Shown in pieces: positions 37,430 through 45,814 of a stretch of 64,000 nucleotides of DNA (positions are counted from its first letter, which is position 1; each line of letters begins with the position of its first letter). This DNA is from CBDDKW01 sp965230425. Its GTDB lineage: Bacteria > Pseudomonadota > Gammaproteobacteria > UBA1113. The position numbers were made by a program, and so were the translations under genes. The stretch lies in the NCBI GenBank assembly GCA_965230425.1, contig CBDDKW010000021.1, forward strand, positions 24,826-88,825, written 5' to 3'. The notes beneath the pieces were generated by a model that had not been told where the DNA came from, did no database searches, and worked only from the letters and a program-made list of their open reading frames with translations.

Positions 37430-37944
37430 CTCACTTTATCTACGTCGGCAGGTTCTTTAATCGTGACTGTTTGAATCACAACATCATCCACAGGAACATC
37501 TTGATGTCCCATACGAGAAGTTGTGCTGACTTGCTTAATTTTGTCAACTACGTCCATGCCTTCAATAACTTGGCCGAATACACAATAACCCCAGCCATCG
37601 GCTGTTTTTGTGGTATGATTTAGGAATGAGTTATTGGCAACATTAATAAAGAATTGTGCTGTTGCAGAATCAGGATCAGAGGTTCTTGCCATGGCGATTG
37701 TGCCGCGCTCATTAGCCATGCCTTTATCTGCTTCATTTGGGATAGCCTCTAAGGTTTCTTTTTGTTCCATTCCTTCTTCAAAGCCACCACCTTGGATCAT
37801 AAAGCCATTAATGACTCGGTGGAAAATGGTGCCATCATAAAATCCTGATTTTACATAATTGAGGAAATTCTCAGCGGTAACAGGAGTATGTTCTGTATCA
37901 AGTTTGATCTGGATGGTGCCGTAGTTAGTTTGCATTATAATCAT
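37426..37944 (-). CDS. ppiB: peptidyl-prolyl cis-trans isomerase B (cyclophilin)
   Basis: 172 residues, no signal peptide, so cytoplasmic. Cyclophilin core: FHRVINGFMIQGG (catalytic Arg), ATAQFFINVANNSFLN and GWGYCVFGQVIEGMDVVDKI. Two ATGs compete (37944 and 37935); the second gives MQTNYGTIQIKL, closer to homologues. Convergent with tatD. Confidence 0.95.
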   Translation of the reverse strand: MIIMQTNYGTIQIKLDTEHTPVTAENFLNYVKSGFYDGTIFHRVINGFMIQGGGFEEGMEQKETLEAIPNEADKGMANERGTIAMARTSDPDSATAQFFINVANNSFLNHTTKTADGWGYCVFGQVIEGMDVVDKIKQVSTTSRMGHQDVPVDDVVIQTVTIKEPADVDKVS

Positions 37945-38088
37945 TAGTTTTTATGCCTATATTTGTTAACAAAAAAGCCTGCAGGCGGTTATTGTAGAGA
38001 TTTTAGTGAATACTTCAAGGGGTTGAAAACAACGATCGGTCAAATAATGTACTATACTTGTAAGTACATGCGAATGTAGGGTGTGTAG

Positions 38089-38538
38089 ATGCCTAGATGT
38101 AGAAATTTAATTAAGATTACGTTAATGATAGCCAGCCTATTCTGGGTTGGACAGGCTGCTGCTTTCTGCATTTGGAATAATACCGATAAACTGGCGGTTT
38201 CTGAAAATCAAGAAACACAGGTAGATGGTGTGCCAATCACCTTTTATGTGGGGCTTAATGCTGCAAACCCCTGTCATACTCATAAGCCCTACGATCCAGG
38301 CAAAAAGGGCTGTTTTACACCCAATGAATGGGATAAGAATATATGCGGTGATGTAGATCATGCCGCCGTTGTCGTACAAATAGCAGGCAGTAATAGCTAT
38401 GCGAACGATAAGTGCGGTCCCTTATACTTGCAAGACCATGCGCGTATTCAGATCCGTGTAAATAATGAAGGTATCACCTGCGAAGTACTCAATGATATTC
38501 CTGCCTCGCCACAGCATTCGGATAGTGCTCAAGAGTAA
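38089..38538 (+). CDS. exported hypothetical protein, cysteine-containing
   Basis: 149 residues with a clear signal peptide (hydrophobic IKITLMIASLFWVG then QAAA-F). The mature part has six Cys (FCIWN, NPCHTHK, KGCFT, NICGD, DKCGP, ITCEV), consistent with several disulfides, and an HTHKPYDPGKKGCF segment. I recognise no family by name. Small Cys-rich periplasmic proteins of this look are often metal- or envelope-stress related, but nothing proves it. The 134 bases after it contain no obvious gene. Confidence 0.6.
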   Translation: MPRCRNLIKITLMIASLFWVGQAAAFCIWNNTDKLAVSENQETQVDGVPITFYVGLNAANPCHTHKPYDPGKKGCFTPNEWDKNICGDVDHAAVVVQIAGSNSYANDKCGPLYLQDHARIQIRVNNEGITCEVLNDIPASPQHSDSAQE

Positions 38539-38672
38539 ACAGACTTGAGCTTTTGCCGCTAACCCAAGAGGGAAAATCACACTTCTCAGCCTAAGAGCTT
38601 GCACTGTCCACTAGTTTCGCCGCATATGATTTATGGTATGATAGGGCAACTTACTGGTAATCATTATCAAAT

Positions 38673-39524
38673 ATGGTCGCAAATACACCACATTTAGCAG
38701 CAGAAACTTGGGATCTAAGCCATCTCTCGGCATATCCTTGGTTTGAAGTACTTTCCTCAGCACTCAGGCAATTTGATTTACCTGCCGGTAAAAGTCCAAG
38801 TATTGAGCAATATAATAAAGTATTGGCTCAGCTAGAAAACCCGCCCAGTAATATGCAGGGCATGCCCATCCGTGCTGTAAAGGATAATTGTTGCTCTACT
38901 ACATCCTTTGAGGAAGGCTATGAACCGCAAATATACCTACAGGGAGCCCTCACAACGCGGACAGATAATTGGCATGATTTTTTTAATTTCTTAGTATGGA
39001 TGACTTTTCCTAAAACGAAGGCACTGTTAAATGCTCAGCAATATCAGGCATTAGCACGCCGTCACGCACAGCACATTCCAGAACGCACGCCACTAGAGAA
39101 TAAGTTGGCACACTTTGATGAATGTGGCATGGTGGTATTATCAACAGATAATAATATTTTGACACAATTACGAGAACATCGGTGGCAACAAGTATTTTGG
39201 CAGCAAAGTACTGAATTAGAGTCATCCACGCGTTTCATTATTTTTGGCCACGGCTTGTATGAAAAATGTTTACACCCTTACATAGGTATGACAGGAAAAG
39301 CCTTATTTTTAACAATTGAAGCAGAGTATTTACAGTTGGATAACCAACAGCAATTACTTAGATTAGATACGCGGCTTACAGAGGAACTTAGCCGTGTAAA
39401 TGAGGAGCATAGTCAGTATCGATTATATCCATTGCCGCTATTAGGGATCCCAGGGTGGCATTATCAACATCAAGATGAGGCGTTTTATCAAAATAAGGAT
39501 TATTTTCGTGCGAAAGCACAATAG
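38673..39524 (+). CDS. DUF3025 domain protein
   Basis: 283 residues, soluble. The segment GYEPQIYLQGALTTRTDNWHDFFNFLVWMTFPKTKALLNA is diagnostic of the DUF3025 family, widespread in proteobacteria and of unknown function. HFDECGMVVLS and IFGHGLYE are further conserved stretches. Full length for the family. No operon partner suggests a role. Confidence 0.85.
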   Translation: MVANTPHLAAETWDLSHLSAYPWFEVLSSALRQFDLPAGKSPSIEQYNKVLAQLENPPSNMQGMPIRAVKDNCCSTTSFEEGYEPQIYLQGALTTRTDNWHDFFNFLVWMTFPKTKALLNAQQYQALARRHAQHIPERTPLENKLAHFDECGMVVLSTDNNILTQLREHRWQQVFWQQSTELESSTRFIIFGHGLYEKCLHPYIGMTGKALFLTIEAEYLQLDNQQQLLRLDTRLTEELSRVNEEHSQYRLYPLPLLGIPGWHYQHQDEAFYQNKDYFRAKAQ

Positions 39525-39555
39525 CATTTACGTATAGACATAAGGAGATGTGTGT

Positions 39556-39954
39556 ATGAGAAATAGTAAGGATGAAATTTTACAGTATTTATTATTCCCC
39601 AATCATTTATGGATGACTGTGGGAGTACTTGTAGGTGTGGTAGGTATTATTGCCTGTGCTTTTTTCTTAAAGAATAAGCAAACAAGAGCTAATGCTATTG
39701 CTGGCATGTTGGCTTTAGCGATGGTATCTGGTTTGTTGAGTTTAAAGCTATTACGTAATGCATTACATGAAGTTAATTTAACTCAGTATCGTTATTTAAT
39801 TGTGCAGTCTAATATTCATCCACAATTGCGGGTTTATATTGGCCATTATCTTAACCGTAAAGATGGTACGCTAAATGGCATTGATTATGTGGTGTTACTC
39901 AATAAATTGAAGAAAAAACAACAGCAATATAAATATAATCGCCATGTTCAGTAG
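39556..39954 (+). CDS. small membrane protein, two spans
   Basis: About 132 residues from ATG 39556, which lies eight bases after AAGGAG; the GTG at 39550 is too near the ribosome site. Two hydrophobic helices (LWMTVGVLVGVVGIIACAFF and a second at AIAGMLALAMVSGLLSL) are followed by a basic C-terminal tail of about 60 residues ending in KKKQQQYKYN. Family unknown. Confidence 0.55.
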   Translation: MRNSKDEILQYLLFPNHLWMTVGVLVGVVGIIACAFFLKNKQTRANAIAGMLALAMVSGLLSLKLLRNALHEVNLTQYRYLIVQSNIHPQLRVYIGHYLNRKDGTLNGIDYVVLLNKLKKKQQQYKYNRHVQ

Positions 39955-40036
39955 TGATTAATGATAGAGTAAGTATGAGTGCATATTTGAGGCATATCTC
40001 AGAGGACAGTAGATAAACAAGGATTAGGAGAATCTT

Positions 40037-40822
40037 ATGCGAGTGAAGAATAAAGTAGCCGTGATCACAGGAGCCGCTAGCGGCATTGGTAAAGCCATTG
40101 CAGAGAAATATGTGCAAGAGGGTGCGCATGTGGTGCTCACCGATGTTAATATGGATAAATTGCAGCAGGTAGCGAAAACGCTCCAGCAGGATAATACTAA
40201 CAAAGTACTCGCGTTGAATATGGATGTGATAAATGAGGCCCAGGTTAATAACACTATCGACCATATTCATAATGAATTTGGCCGTATAGATATATTGGTG
40301 AGTAATGCGGGAATACAACATTTAGCACCTATGCATGAATTGAATTATGCTGATTGGCAACGCGTATTGCATGTGCATTTAGATGGAGCCTTTTTAACAA
40401 CACGGGCCTGTTTACGCCACATGTATACCCAAAGTCATGGTGGCAGCATTATCTATTTGGGCTCCATCCACTCAAAAATTGCATCACAATTAAAGGCTCC
40501 TTATATTACGGCCAAACATGGATTAATTGGTTTGTGTAAAGCGGTTGCAGTAGAGGGTGCTGCCTATGGTGTTACCGCTAATGTTATTTGCCCTGGTTTT
40601 GTGCGTACCCCCTTGGTGGAAAACCAATTACCCGTATTAGCTGAAAAATATGGCGTTTCAGAAGATGAAATTATTCGTACGAAATTATTGGGTAATACGG
40701 TTGATGGTGAATTTACTGATATAAATGATATTTCAGAACTTGCTATTTATTTGGCTTCATTTTCAAGTCAGGCGCTGACGGGACAATCCTTAATTGCCGG
40801 ACATGGCGCTTTCATGGAGTAA
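40037..40822 (+). CDS. bdhA: 3-hydroxybutyrate dehydrogenase
   Basis: 261-residue SDR. Interconverts 3-hydroxybutyrate and acetoacetate with NAD. TGAASGIG (residues 11-18), SNAGIQH, Ser in GSIHSKIASQLKAPY and catalytic YITAK are present. The segments CPGFVRTPLVENQLP and NTVDGEFTDINDI are diagnostic of hydroxybutyrate dehydrogenases rather than FabG. With ScoAB in this window (52889-54252) it gives a route from 3-hydroxybutyrate to acetoacetyl-CoA. AGGAG ribosome site. Confidence 0.9.
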   Translation: MRVKNKVAVITGAASGIGKAIAEKYVQEGAHVVLTDVNMDKLQQVAKTLQQDNTNKVLALNMDVINEAQVNNTIDHIHNEFGRIDILVSNAGIQHLAPMHELNYADWQRVLHVHLDGAFLTTRACLRHMYTQSHGGSIIYLGSIHSKIASQLKAPYITAKHGLIGLCKAVAVEGAAYGVTANVICPGFVRTPLVENQLPVLAEKYGVSEDEIIRTKLLGNTVDGEFTDINDISELAIYLASFSSQALTGQSLIAGHGAFME

Positions 40823-40831
40823 GGTATAACA

Positions 40832-41725
40832 ATGACTCAATCCCCAGAGATATTACAAACATTTTCAGCACAGAGTTGGCAATATCAATTTAGCCAAACC
40901 GAATGTGAAAGTGCAGCGAAGCATTTAGAGCAAGGCGGTATTTTATTCTTTCCAAATTTAAGTTTTGCATTAGAAGATTATGGTGATATTTTAGCAAGCG
41001 ATCAGTATATGCAGCAGGGTGTTAAAAATATCAGCTATAATTCACACACTGATTCCATTAAAGGTACCACAATAACTAATGATACTGCAGCCAATATCAA
41101 GCGTTGCTTACAAGATTTTAGTTATGCCAGTGAAGGTCTATTACAGAAAATAATCCCTGTGTATGCGGATAATATGCTGAAAGGGCGCACGAGTTTTCGT
41201 CCGGTAGAGATAGAAGGGCGCCAAATCAAGTCCTATAAAAAAGATGACACACGCTTACATGTGGATGCATTTCCTTCTAGTCCAGTACAGGGCAATCGTA
41301 TTTTGCGGGTATTTACTAATATCCACCCGGGTAGCAGAGATCGCGTCTGGCGCACCGGTGAACCCTTCGCTGATGTTGCACAGCGGTTTATCCCTGGTAT
41401 TAAACCACCGTTACCCGGCAGCCAATTTTTATTAAAAACATGTAAAATCACTAAATCAATACGCACACCCTACGATCATTATATGTTACATATGCATGAT
41501 ACGATGAAAGGTGATATGGAATATCAGCAATCAGTGCCAGCCACGGAATTGAGATTACCCCCAGGCAGTACCTGGATTGTTTATACTGACTTAGTTTCTC
41601 ATGCCGCATTAGCTGGCCAACATTTGTTGGAACAAACATTTTATCTGCCAGTAGATGCCATGGTCATGCCAGAGAAAACGCCATTGAAGATACTGGAGAA
41701 GATGTTAAAGAGACCACTTGTGTGA
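40832..41725 (+). CDS. kdoO: Kdo hydroxylase, Fe(II)/2-oxoglutarate dioxygenase
   Basis: 297 residues. KdoO-type enzymes hydroxylate C3 of the outer Kdo in the lipopolysaccharide inner core to give Ko. The HxD metal motif is in TRLHVDAFPSSP (about residue 140) and a downstream His (SHAALAGQH) is a candidate third ligand. EQGGILFFPNLSF near the N-terminus and the RVFTNIHPGSRDRVWRTGEPF stretch match the family. It follows bdhA by nine bases. A hairpin (ATTAT..CTCGT / ACGAG..ATAAT, 41725-41757) begins at its stop codon. Confidence 0.85.
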   Translation: MTQSPEILQTFSAQSWQYQFSQTECESAAKHLEQGGILFFPNLSFALEDYGDILASDQYMQQGVKNISYNSHTDSIKGTTITNDTAANIKRCLQDFSYASEGLLQKIIPVYADNMLKGRTSFRPVEIEGRQIKSYKKDDTRLHVDAFPSSPVQGNRILRVFTNIHPGSRDRVWRTGEPFADVAQRFIPGIKPPLPGSQFLLKTCKITKSIRTPYDHYMLHMHDTMKGDMEYQQSVPATELRLPPGSTWIVYTDLVSHAALAGQHLLEQTFYLPVDAMVMPEKTPLKILEKMLKRPLV

Positions 41726-41800
41726 TTATTCTCGTCACCATTTGTACGAGTGATAATGACTAGGTTGCTCTTAATACCTATTGGAGTTGGATGCGATAAG

Positions 41801-41983
41801 TTTTTAGTTTATTACTTTTCTAGCGGCGAGTAAAAAGCGCTATCAGGGACGATAGCGCAAGCTACATGGATGTAGCCGAGCCGATAGAAAAGTAATAAAC
41901 TAAAAACGAGAGCCTTTATCAAGGACGATAACGCAAGCTACATGGATGTAGTCGAGCTGATAGAAAGAAACTAAAAACAAGAG
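41801..41983. repeat. tandem hairpin repeat inside a 22-base inverted repeat
   Basis: TTTTTAGTTTATTACTTTTCTA (41801-41822; its exact inverse is at 41885-41906) brackets a first unit. Units of about 70 bases start at 41841 and 41917 (period 76): both contain GACGATA(G/A)CGCAAGCTACATGG-type sequence, then GATAGAAA and AACTAAAAAC. The long stem plus internal hairpins looks like a small non-autonomous element or a structured RNA. It fills most of the 292-base gap between kdoO and the next gene. Confidence 0.75.
41837..41956 (+). ncRNA. candidate CsrA/RsmA-binding RNA (RsmY/RsmZ-like)
   Basis: Four stem-loops in 120 bases, each with a hexaloop containing ANGGA: stem GCGCTATC, loop AGGGAC (41837-41858); stem GCTAC, loop ATGGAT (41861-41876); stem TTATC, loop AAGGAC (41916-41931); stem GCTAC, loop ATGGAT (41937-41952). 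ANGGA in a hairpin loop is the known CsrA/RsmA site, and regulators of the CsrB/RsmZ type are arrays of such hairpins. I see no clean promoter, terminator or LetA/GacA box, and the array could equally lie in the leader of the gene at 42018 or be a dispersed repeat. Confidence 0.35.
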
Positions 41984-42017
41984 TTAAAGACAAAAACTAA
42001 TAAAAGGAGCCCCCCAC

Positions 42018-42332
42018 ATGCTAAAACACTTCCTACGCCTGCTTATTGCCAGCTTATTGGTGCTAATACTCACAAAGTATTTTGCCATTGCTTTAAATTG
42101 GCTACTAACCGCTCATAAACAAATATCCCATGCCATGAAAGCCGTCTTTTCTGGCGGCAGTATTGGCACTATTATTCTTCAGCTTGTGGCACTAATGCTG
42201 ATCCCAGCTGTAGCAACAGCCATACCCGCAGGTATCTACTGGGCCATTAACCGCAAGCAAATGCCCTATATTCTTGAAACCTTATGGGTATTTTGGATTG
42301 TGCTAGCCACAACGATTGTCTTAAAAGCATGA
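42018..42332 (+). CDS. small membrane protein, three hydrophobic segments
   Basis: 104 residues with three hydrophobic stretches (LLIASLLVLILTKYFAIALNW, IGTIILQLVALMLIPAVATAIPA, LETLWVFWIVLATTIVL). Strong AAGGAG ribosome site eight bases before the ATG. No family recognised. It is followed by a good terminator at 42373-42400 and preceded by the hairpin array, whose ANGGA loops could control its translation if they are part of its leader. Confidence 0.6.
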   Translation: MLKHFLRLLIASLLVLILTKYFAIALNWLLTAHKQISHAMKAVFSGGSIGTIILQLVALMLIPAVATAIPAGIYWAINRKQMPYILETLWVFWIVLATTIVLKA

Positions 42333-42372
42333 TTTTACTCAAATATCGGCAAACTATAAGAGCTTAAGTGGC

Positions 42373-42400
42373 AAAAGCGGCAATGAGTTGCCGCTTTTTG
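42373..42400 (+). terminator. intrinsic terminator after the small membrane protein gene
   Basis: AAAAGCGGCAA (42373-42383), loop TGAG, TTGCCGCTTTT (42388-42398), an 11-base-pair stem running into T residues. Works best on the plus strand, 40 bases after the stop at 42332. Confidence 0.85.
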
Positions 42401-42954
42401 CTTGATTTAGCTGAATTTTCCATGATTTTTGTTACGCACTTTGACTATCTGCAATTTATCTTACTGATTTTTTTATCTTTTCTCATGAGATTTTCCGCAA
42501 AGATTAACACAGTATTGCTATTGTGTAATTCCTATGAAATAAAGCATTTTTTTCCTAAAACAGCTATTGCAGTGCATAAAACAAGCTGATAGCATGGTTT
42601 TCGTTGTTTATAAATACAACAAAACTTTTGACAAACAACAGATGGAATTAAGGATTAAAAGAGTCATTCTCTTGGTGAGGATACGATACTGAAACTAACG
42701 CGTAGACAGCAGTAGGCAACAAGGACATGGAAAATTGCAGAAGCAGGCATGTTGAGCCACTAGATAAACGAATACGTGCACATGCAAAACAGCTATAACA
42801 ATATTTGCAGGCTATAAGAACAAGACCTTAAAAGGCGATTTGAGCGCATTTTGACAGTAAAAATGCTCTGAAAATTGAATTACTTGTGGGTAAGTGTTGT
42901 AAATATTAATAAAAGGTAGCTTTATTACAAATATGTAACAAAATTACTGGGATC
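42401..42954. other. non-coding stretch before the 590-residue protein gene
   Basis: About 550 bases with no credible gene. An open frame of 73 codons crosses the terminator and is rejected. A hairpin GTTTT(C)GTTGT / ACAACAAAAC followed by TTTT lies at about 42598-42629. The rest shows no structure I can support. A long regulated leader or a decayed gene is possible. Confidence 0.4.
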
Positions 42955-42987
42955 GTTAATACTATCTTAATGATTTTTCGGTAATAA
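42955..42987 (+). promoter_or_regulatory. PmrA-like box and -10 element
   Basis: GTTAATACT-at-CTTAATGAT (42955-42974) followed after 7 bases by TAATAA (42982-42987). The half-sites keep TTAAT exactly, 11 bases apart, as in cTTAATatT-N2-cTTAATatT. The 7-base distance to the -10 is the same as for the box before the 968-residue gene (15356-15388). Lies 57 bases before the ATG at 43032. Confidence 0.6.
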
Positions 42988-43031
42988 TGGCGTTGTTCTT
43001 GCATAAGTAAGGGTAGTATAGGTAACTCAAG

Positions 43032-44804
43032 ATGAATGATATGACGAAATATAACCACATCCATCAGGCCAATATTCGCATCATGGGCGAGATTTTTGGT
43101 GTTAACAGTGGTCTTGCTAGAAATATTAAGATAGGCAATCAGACGCTTGCTGACAGCAAACGCCTCGCTGCTGCGTATCATCATTTCGTCCTCACTGAAG
43201 GCATGCCAACTATCAGTGCAGAAATCTACAATGGAAGCCAAGACTTACAAACATATTTTGCTACCCGAAATGCATTAGAAGCACAGTTAAGTGATAATAC
43301 CACTGTAATAGACGCTACTACACAAGAAAGTTTACGCCAAAAAATTATTCTGCTAGATGAAGCTGCTAAACAAACGGATGATTACCAAAAATACGCAACC
43401 GCAATTGGCTTAGAGAAACAGATATTAGAACAAAAGGATACAAATAACTGGCCTTCAGATTACGAGATTTTCCAATGGGCTTATGGTAGTGCTGCATTAA
43501 ATGGTGGGCACGGTAATGCTAATTCAAATACAACGCCGTACTATTGCTATAATCGGCTTTATGCCAATCTATCTAGCATTTTTGAACCGTTTTTTAGTCC
43601 TGCCGCTGGAATTCCAGAATGGTTAGCAGCTAATTATCAGGGTGACGCACTCGATAAAAAATTAGCCGAATTGCAAAGTTCTGAATTAGGCCAAGCTTAT
43701 GCAGCCTATAATGAGGTCTACAAGATTGCGAGCTCATTATCTGGGTTGTGTAATAGTAGTCTCAATGCCCTTATTCAACCTACAGCAAGCGTTCAGCAAT
43801 TCTCTGTTGACCCAATGAAAATACATCAAGAATCTTGTGTTGCTATCTATCGGGCTTATAAGCCAATATGGTTGAGTAATGAGAATACTGTCATTGACCA
43901 GATTAAGCAAAAAGTACATCAGCATGCTCGCAAGCATTTACAACCTGCAGCAGCTAAGAAATACACGAGTTATTTTTCTGCCACTGCTAAATTACATTTA
44001 GCCGAGGCCTTAGGTCAGCATGGTATTTTAGATCAAATGCTAATATCTGCAAGCAGGGTAGCGGTCAGCCTAGGCATCAGCAAAGCTAAACCTTATACAC
44101 AGTTGCGTGGTAGCATTGCTGATTTCTGTAATAAGGGCAAACGTTCTTGGCTAGCGCGTCGTCGCGAATTAGCCACACTTGTTGAAAGTTATACTCAAGG
44201 CTATATTAACACGGCTACTTTCCAACATAAATTAGCTCAGCATCAAGCGAAATACGATCCTAGCCCTAAATGGAGCTGGTGGTATTTATTTCCACCCTAT
44301 GCACTTTATAAAGCAGCTAAAGTAGTCTTAACTGCGCCGGCAATAATTAATCGAGCTATGGATGATACTGCTACACATAATTTTGCGGTGAGCTTTCATG
44401 ACAACATGATAGCGGCACGAGCAAAAGCCAGTGCGGAAGGAAAAGGTGCTATTAAAGATGACAAATTGCAGTCTGGTGCCAACTTAGAGAGGCTAATTAA
44501 CACTGAAAAAGCAAAAATAGTGCAGCGCGTTGCTCGCTTGACAGATGTGCCAGCCGCAACAGGTGAGTTACAACAACCAGTACGTGGCTCACTAGTCAGT
44601 AAAGCCGCCAAGGATGTACAAGGTCGTGCAAGCAGCTTACTAGCCTTATTAGAGCGAAAAACCACGTACAAGGATGTTGAGGGCAAACCACTAACAGGTA
44701 ATCCCTTACATATTGCTAGAGCACAGAGTCTCGATGATTTATGGAATGTAAAAGCCCAAGCTGCGCAATTAGAAGTTGCACGTTGCCCAAGCCTTGGAGG
44801 CTAA
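43032..44804 (+). CDS. 590-residue orphan protein, putative effector
   Basis: No signal peptide. Predicted mostly helical. N-terminal 60 residues (ANIRIMGEIFGVNSGLARNIKIGN) are followed by a long helical region. Residues about 415-445 hold an aromatic-rich hydrophobic patch (WSWWYLFPPYALYKAAKVVL) that could touch a membrane. The C-terminal 100 residues are basic/Ala-rich. No catalytic motif or named domain is recognised. The PmrA-type box directly upstream suggests co-regulation with a Dot/Icm-type system, hence the effector guess. Both flanks are long non-coding DNA, in contrast with the tightly packed housekeeping genes. Confidence 0.65.
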   Translation: MNDMTKYNHIHQANIRIMGEIFGVNSGLARNIKIGNQTLADSKRLAAAYHHFVLTEGMPTISAEIYNGSQDLQTYFATRNALEAQLSDNTTVIDATTQESLRQKIILLDEAAKQTDDYQKYATAIGLEKQILEQKDTNNWPSDYEIFQWAYGSAALNGGHGNANSNTTPYYCYNRLYANLSSIFEPFFSPAAGIPEWLAANYQGDALDKKLAELQSSELGQAYAAYNEVYKIASSLSGLCNSSLNALIQPTASVQQFSVDPMKIHQESCVAIYRAYKPIWLSNENTVIDQIKQKVHQHARKHLQPAAAKKYTSYFSATAKLHLAEALGQHGILDQMLISASRVAVSLGISKAKPYTQLRGSIADFCNKGKRSWLARRRELATLVESYTQGYINTATFQHKLAQHQAKYDPSPKWSWWYLFPPYALYKAAKVVLTAPAIINRAMDDTATHNFAVSFHDNMIAARAKASAEGKGAIKDDKLQSGANLERLINTEKAKIVQRVARLTDVPAATGELQQPVRGSLVSKAAKDVQGRASSLLALLERKTTYKDVEGKPLTGNPLHIARAQSLDDLWNVKAQAAQLEVARCPSLGG

Positions 44805-45124
44805 TTATATCAAGGCATTCTTGATTACTGTCGAGAATGCCATTATCTAATCGTAGTGGGTCCACATGCGAATAATTTTAATAGCTTTCTCTTTTTCATA
44901 TACGTTGGTAAACAAACCTATGTTGAATATTTTAGGGCCATTTCATTAATAATTTACATGAAGATAGACCAGTAATTAATTGATTTTATGTTAAATAGCT
45001 GAGATCTCGGCTTGTTGGTTCAATTTTTTTTCAAAAAAGCTAGTGCATTACATGAGATCTAAGCTACAATTACCAATCTAAATAAGAACAATAATATTAA
45101 CCTAACGCTTAGTTGGACACCGCC
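44805..45124. other. AT-rich intergenic region
   Basis: About 320 bases without a gene. GGCATTCT/AGAATGCC (44814-44841, 12-base loop) just after the upstream stop is a weak terminator without a T-run. The 8-base word TGAGATCT occurs twice (about 44999 and 45052). No PmrA box or good promoter is visible for the gene at 45125. Confidence 0.35.
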
Positions 45125-45766
45125 ATGGGAATTTTAAGTTTTTTAGTAAATACAGGAACCCCGCGATCTAAAGCACCAAGTCAACCTCAAAATAAATGGG
45201 TTGAAATGCAAGAGATCACGAGCACAGGCGTAACTCCCCATTCAGCAAATGATCATCAAACCCAAGTTAAATCAGTGAGTTATTCGGCTGAATGTAATGA
45301 CTTGGATTACAATTTTGCACATGCCCAGCGGCAACTCACTCAGTGTGCTCAATCCTCAGCTTCGTATCTCGTTGATGGTAAAGAAAACCTGCTCCCTATT
45401 ATTGAAAATATTGTCGAACATGCTAAATCTCTGCTTACCTTTAAACCTATTTTTCAGCAATATTTTGGTGAAACCATGTTAGCTGACGTACAGAAGTACT
45501 CTCAATTAGCGCTATCGAAACCCACTAGAATGAATACAGAGCAGCTTGTGCGCTTCACTAGCGATTTAAACCAAGCGGTGTGTCGTATACCGGCTAAAGT
45601 ACTTGAGAACGATCCTGAAGCAAAACATTTACGTCAGTCTGCAAGTGCTTGTTTTGGTGCACTATATGGCTCAGCAATGCTGATACAAAGTGCCTCCATG
45701 AGTGCGCAAATAAGCCAAGAGCCTATTCGAACCTATCGAGCCCCGGTTTCGCCACGTCAGCAGTGA
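45125..45766 (+). CDS. orphan helical protein, about 213 residues
   Basis: The frame opens with TTG at 45113; the ATG at 45125 (MGILSFLVNTG) is the more likely start although neither has a good ribosome site. The first 60 residues are polar and flexible, the rest (65-195) is predicted helical with evenly spaced Leu and Ala and a single Cys-Ala-Gln stretch. No signal peptide, no domain recognised. It lies between the 590-residue orphan and a PilZ-like protein and could belong with either. Confidence 0.5.
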   Translation: MGILSFLVNTGTPRSKAPSQPQNKWVEMQEITSTGVTPHSANDHQTQVKSVSYSAECNDLDYNFAHAQRQLTQCAQSSASYLVDGKENLLPIIENIVEHAKSLLTFKPIFQQYFGETMLADVQKYSQLALSKPTRMNTEQLVRFTSDLNQAVCRIPAKVLENDPEAKHLRQSASACFGALYGSAMLIQSASMSAQISQEPIRTYRAPVSPRQQ

Positions 45767-45814
45767 TTTTTAGTCTATACTATACATAGCGAAATTAGGT
45801 AGTATAGGTCATCT

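Noticed and set aside
41836..41983. CRISPR-like reading of the two 70-base units
   Set aside because: Only two units, adjacent, with similar sequence throughout and no unique spacers.
42368..42589. 73-codon hydrophobic frame after the small membrane protein
   Set aside because: Its start lies in the terminator hairpin at 42373-42400 and there is no ribosome site.
42885..42905. GTAAG-N4-GTAAA resembling a CpxR site
   Set aside because: Spacing is off and the motif is short enough to arise by chance in AT-rich DNA.
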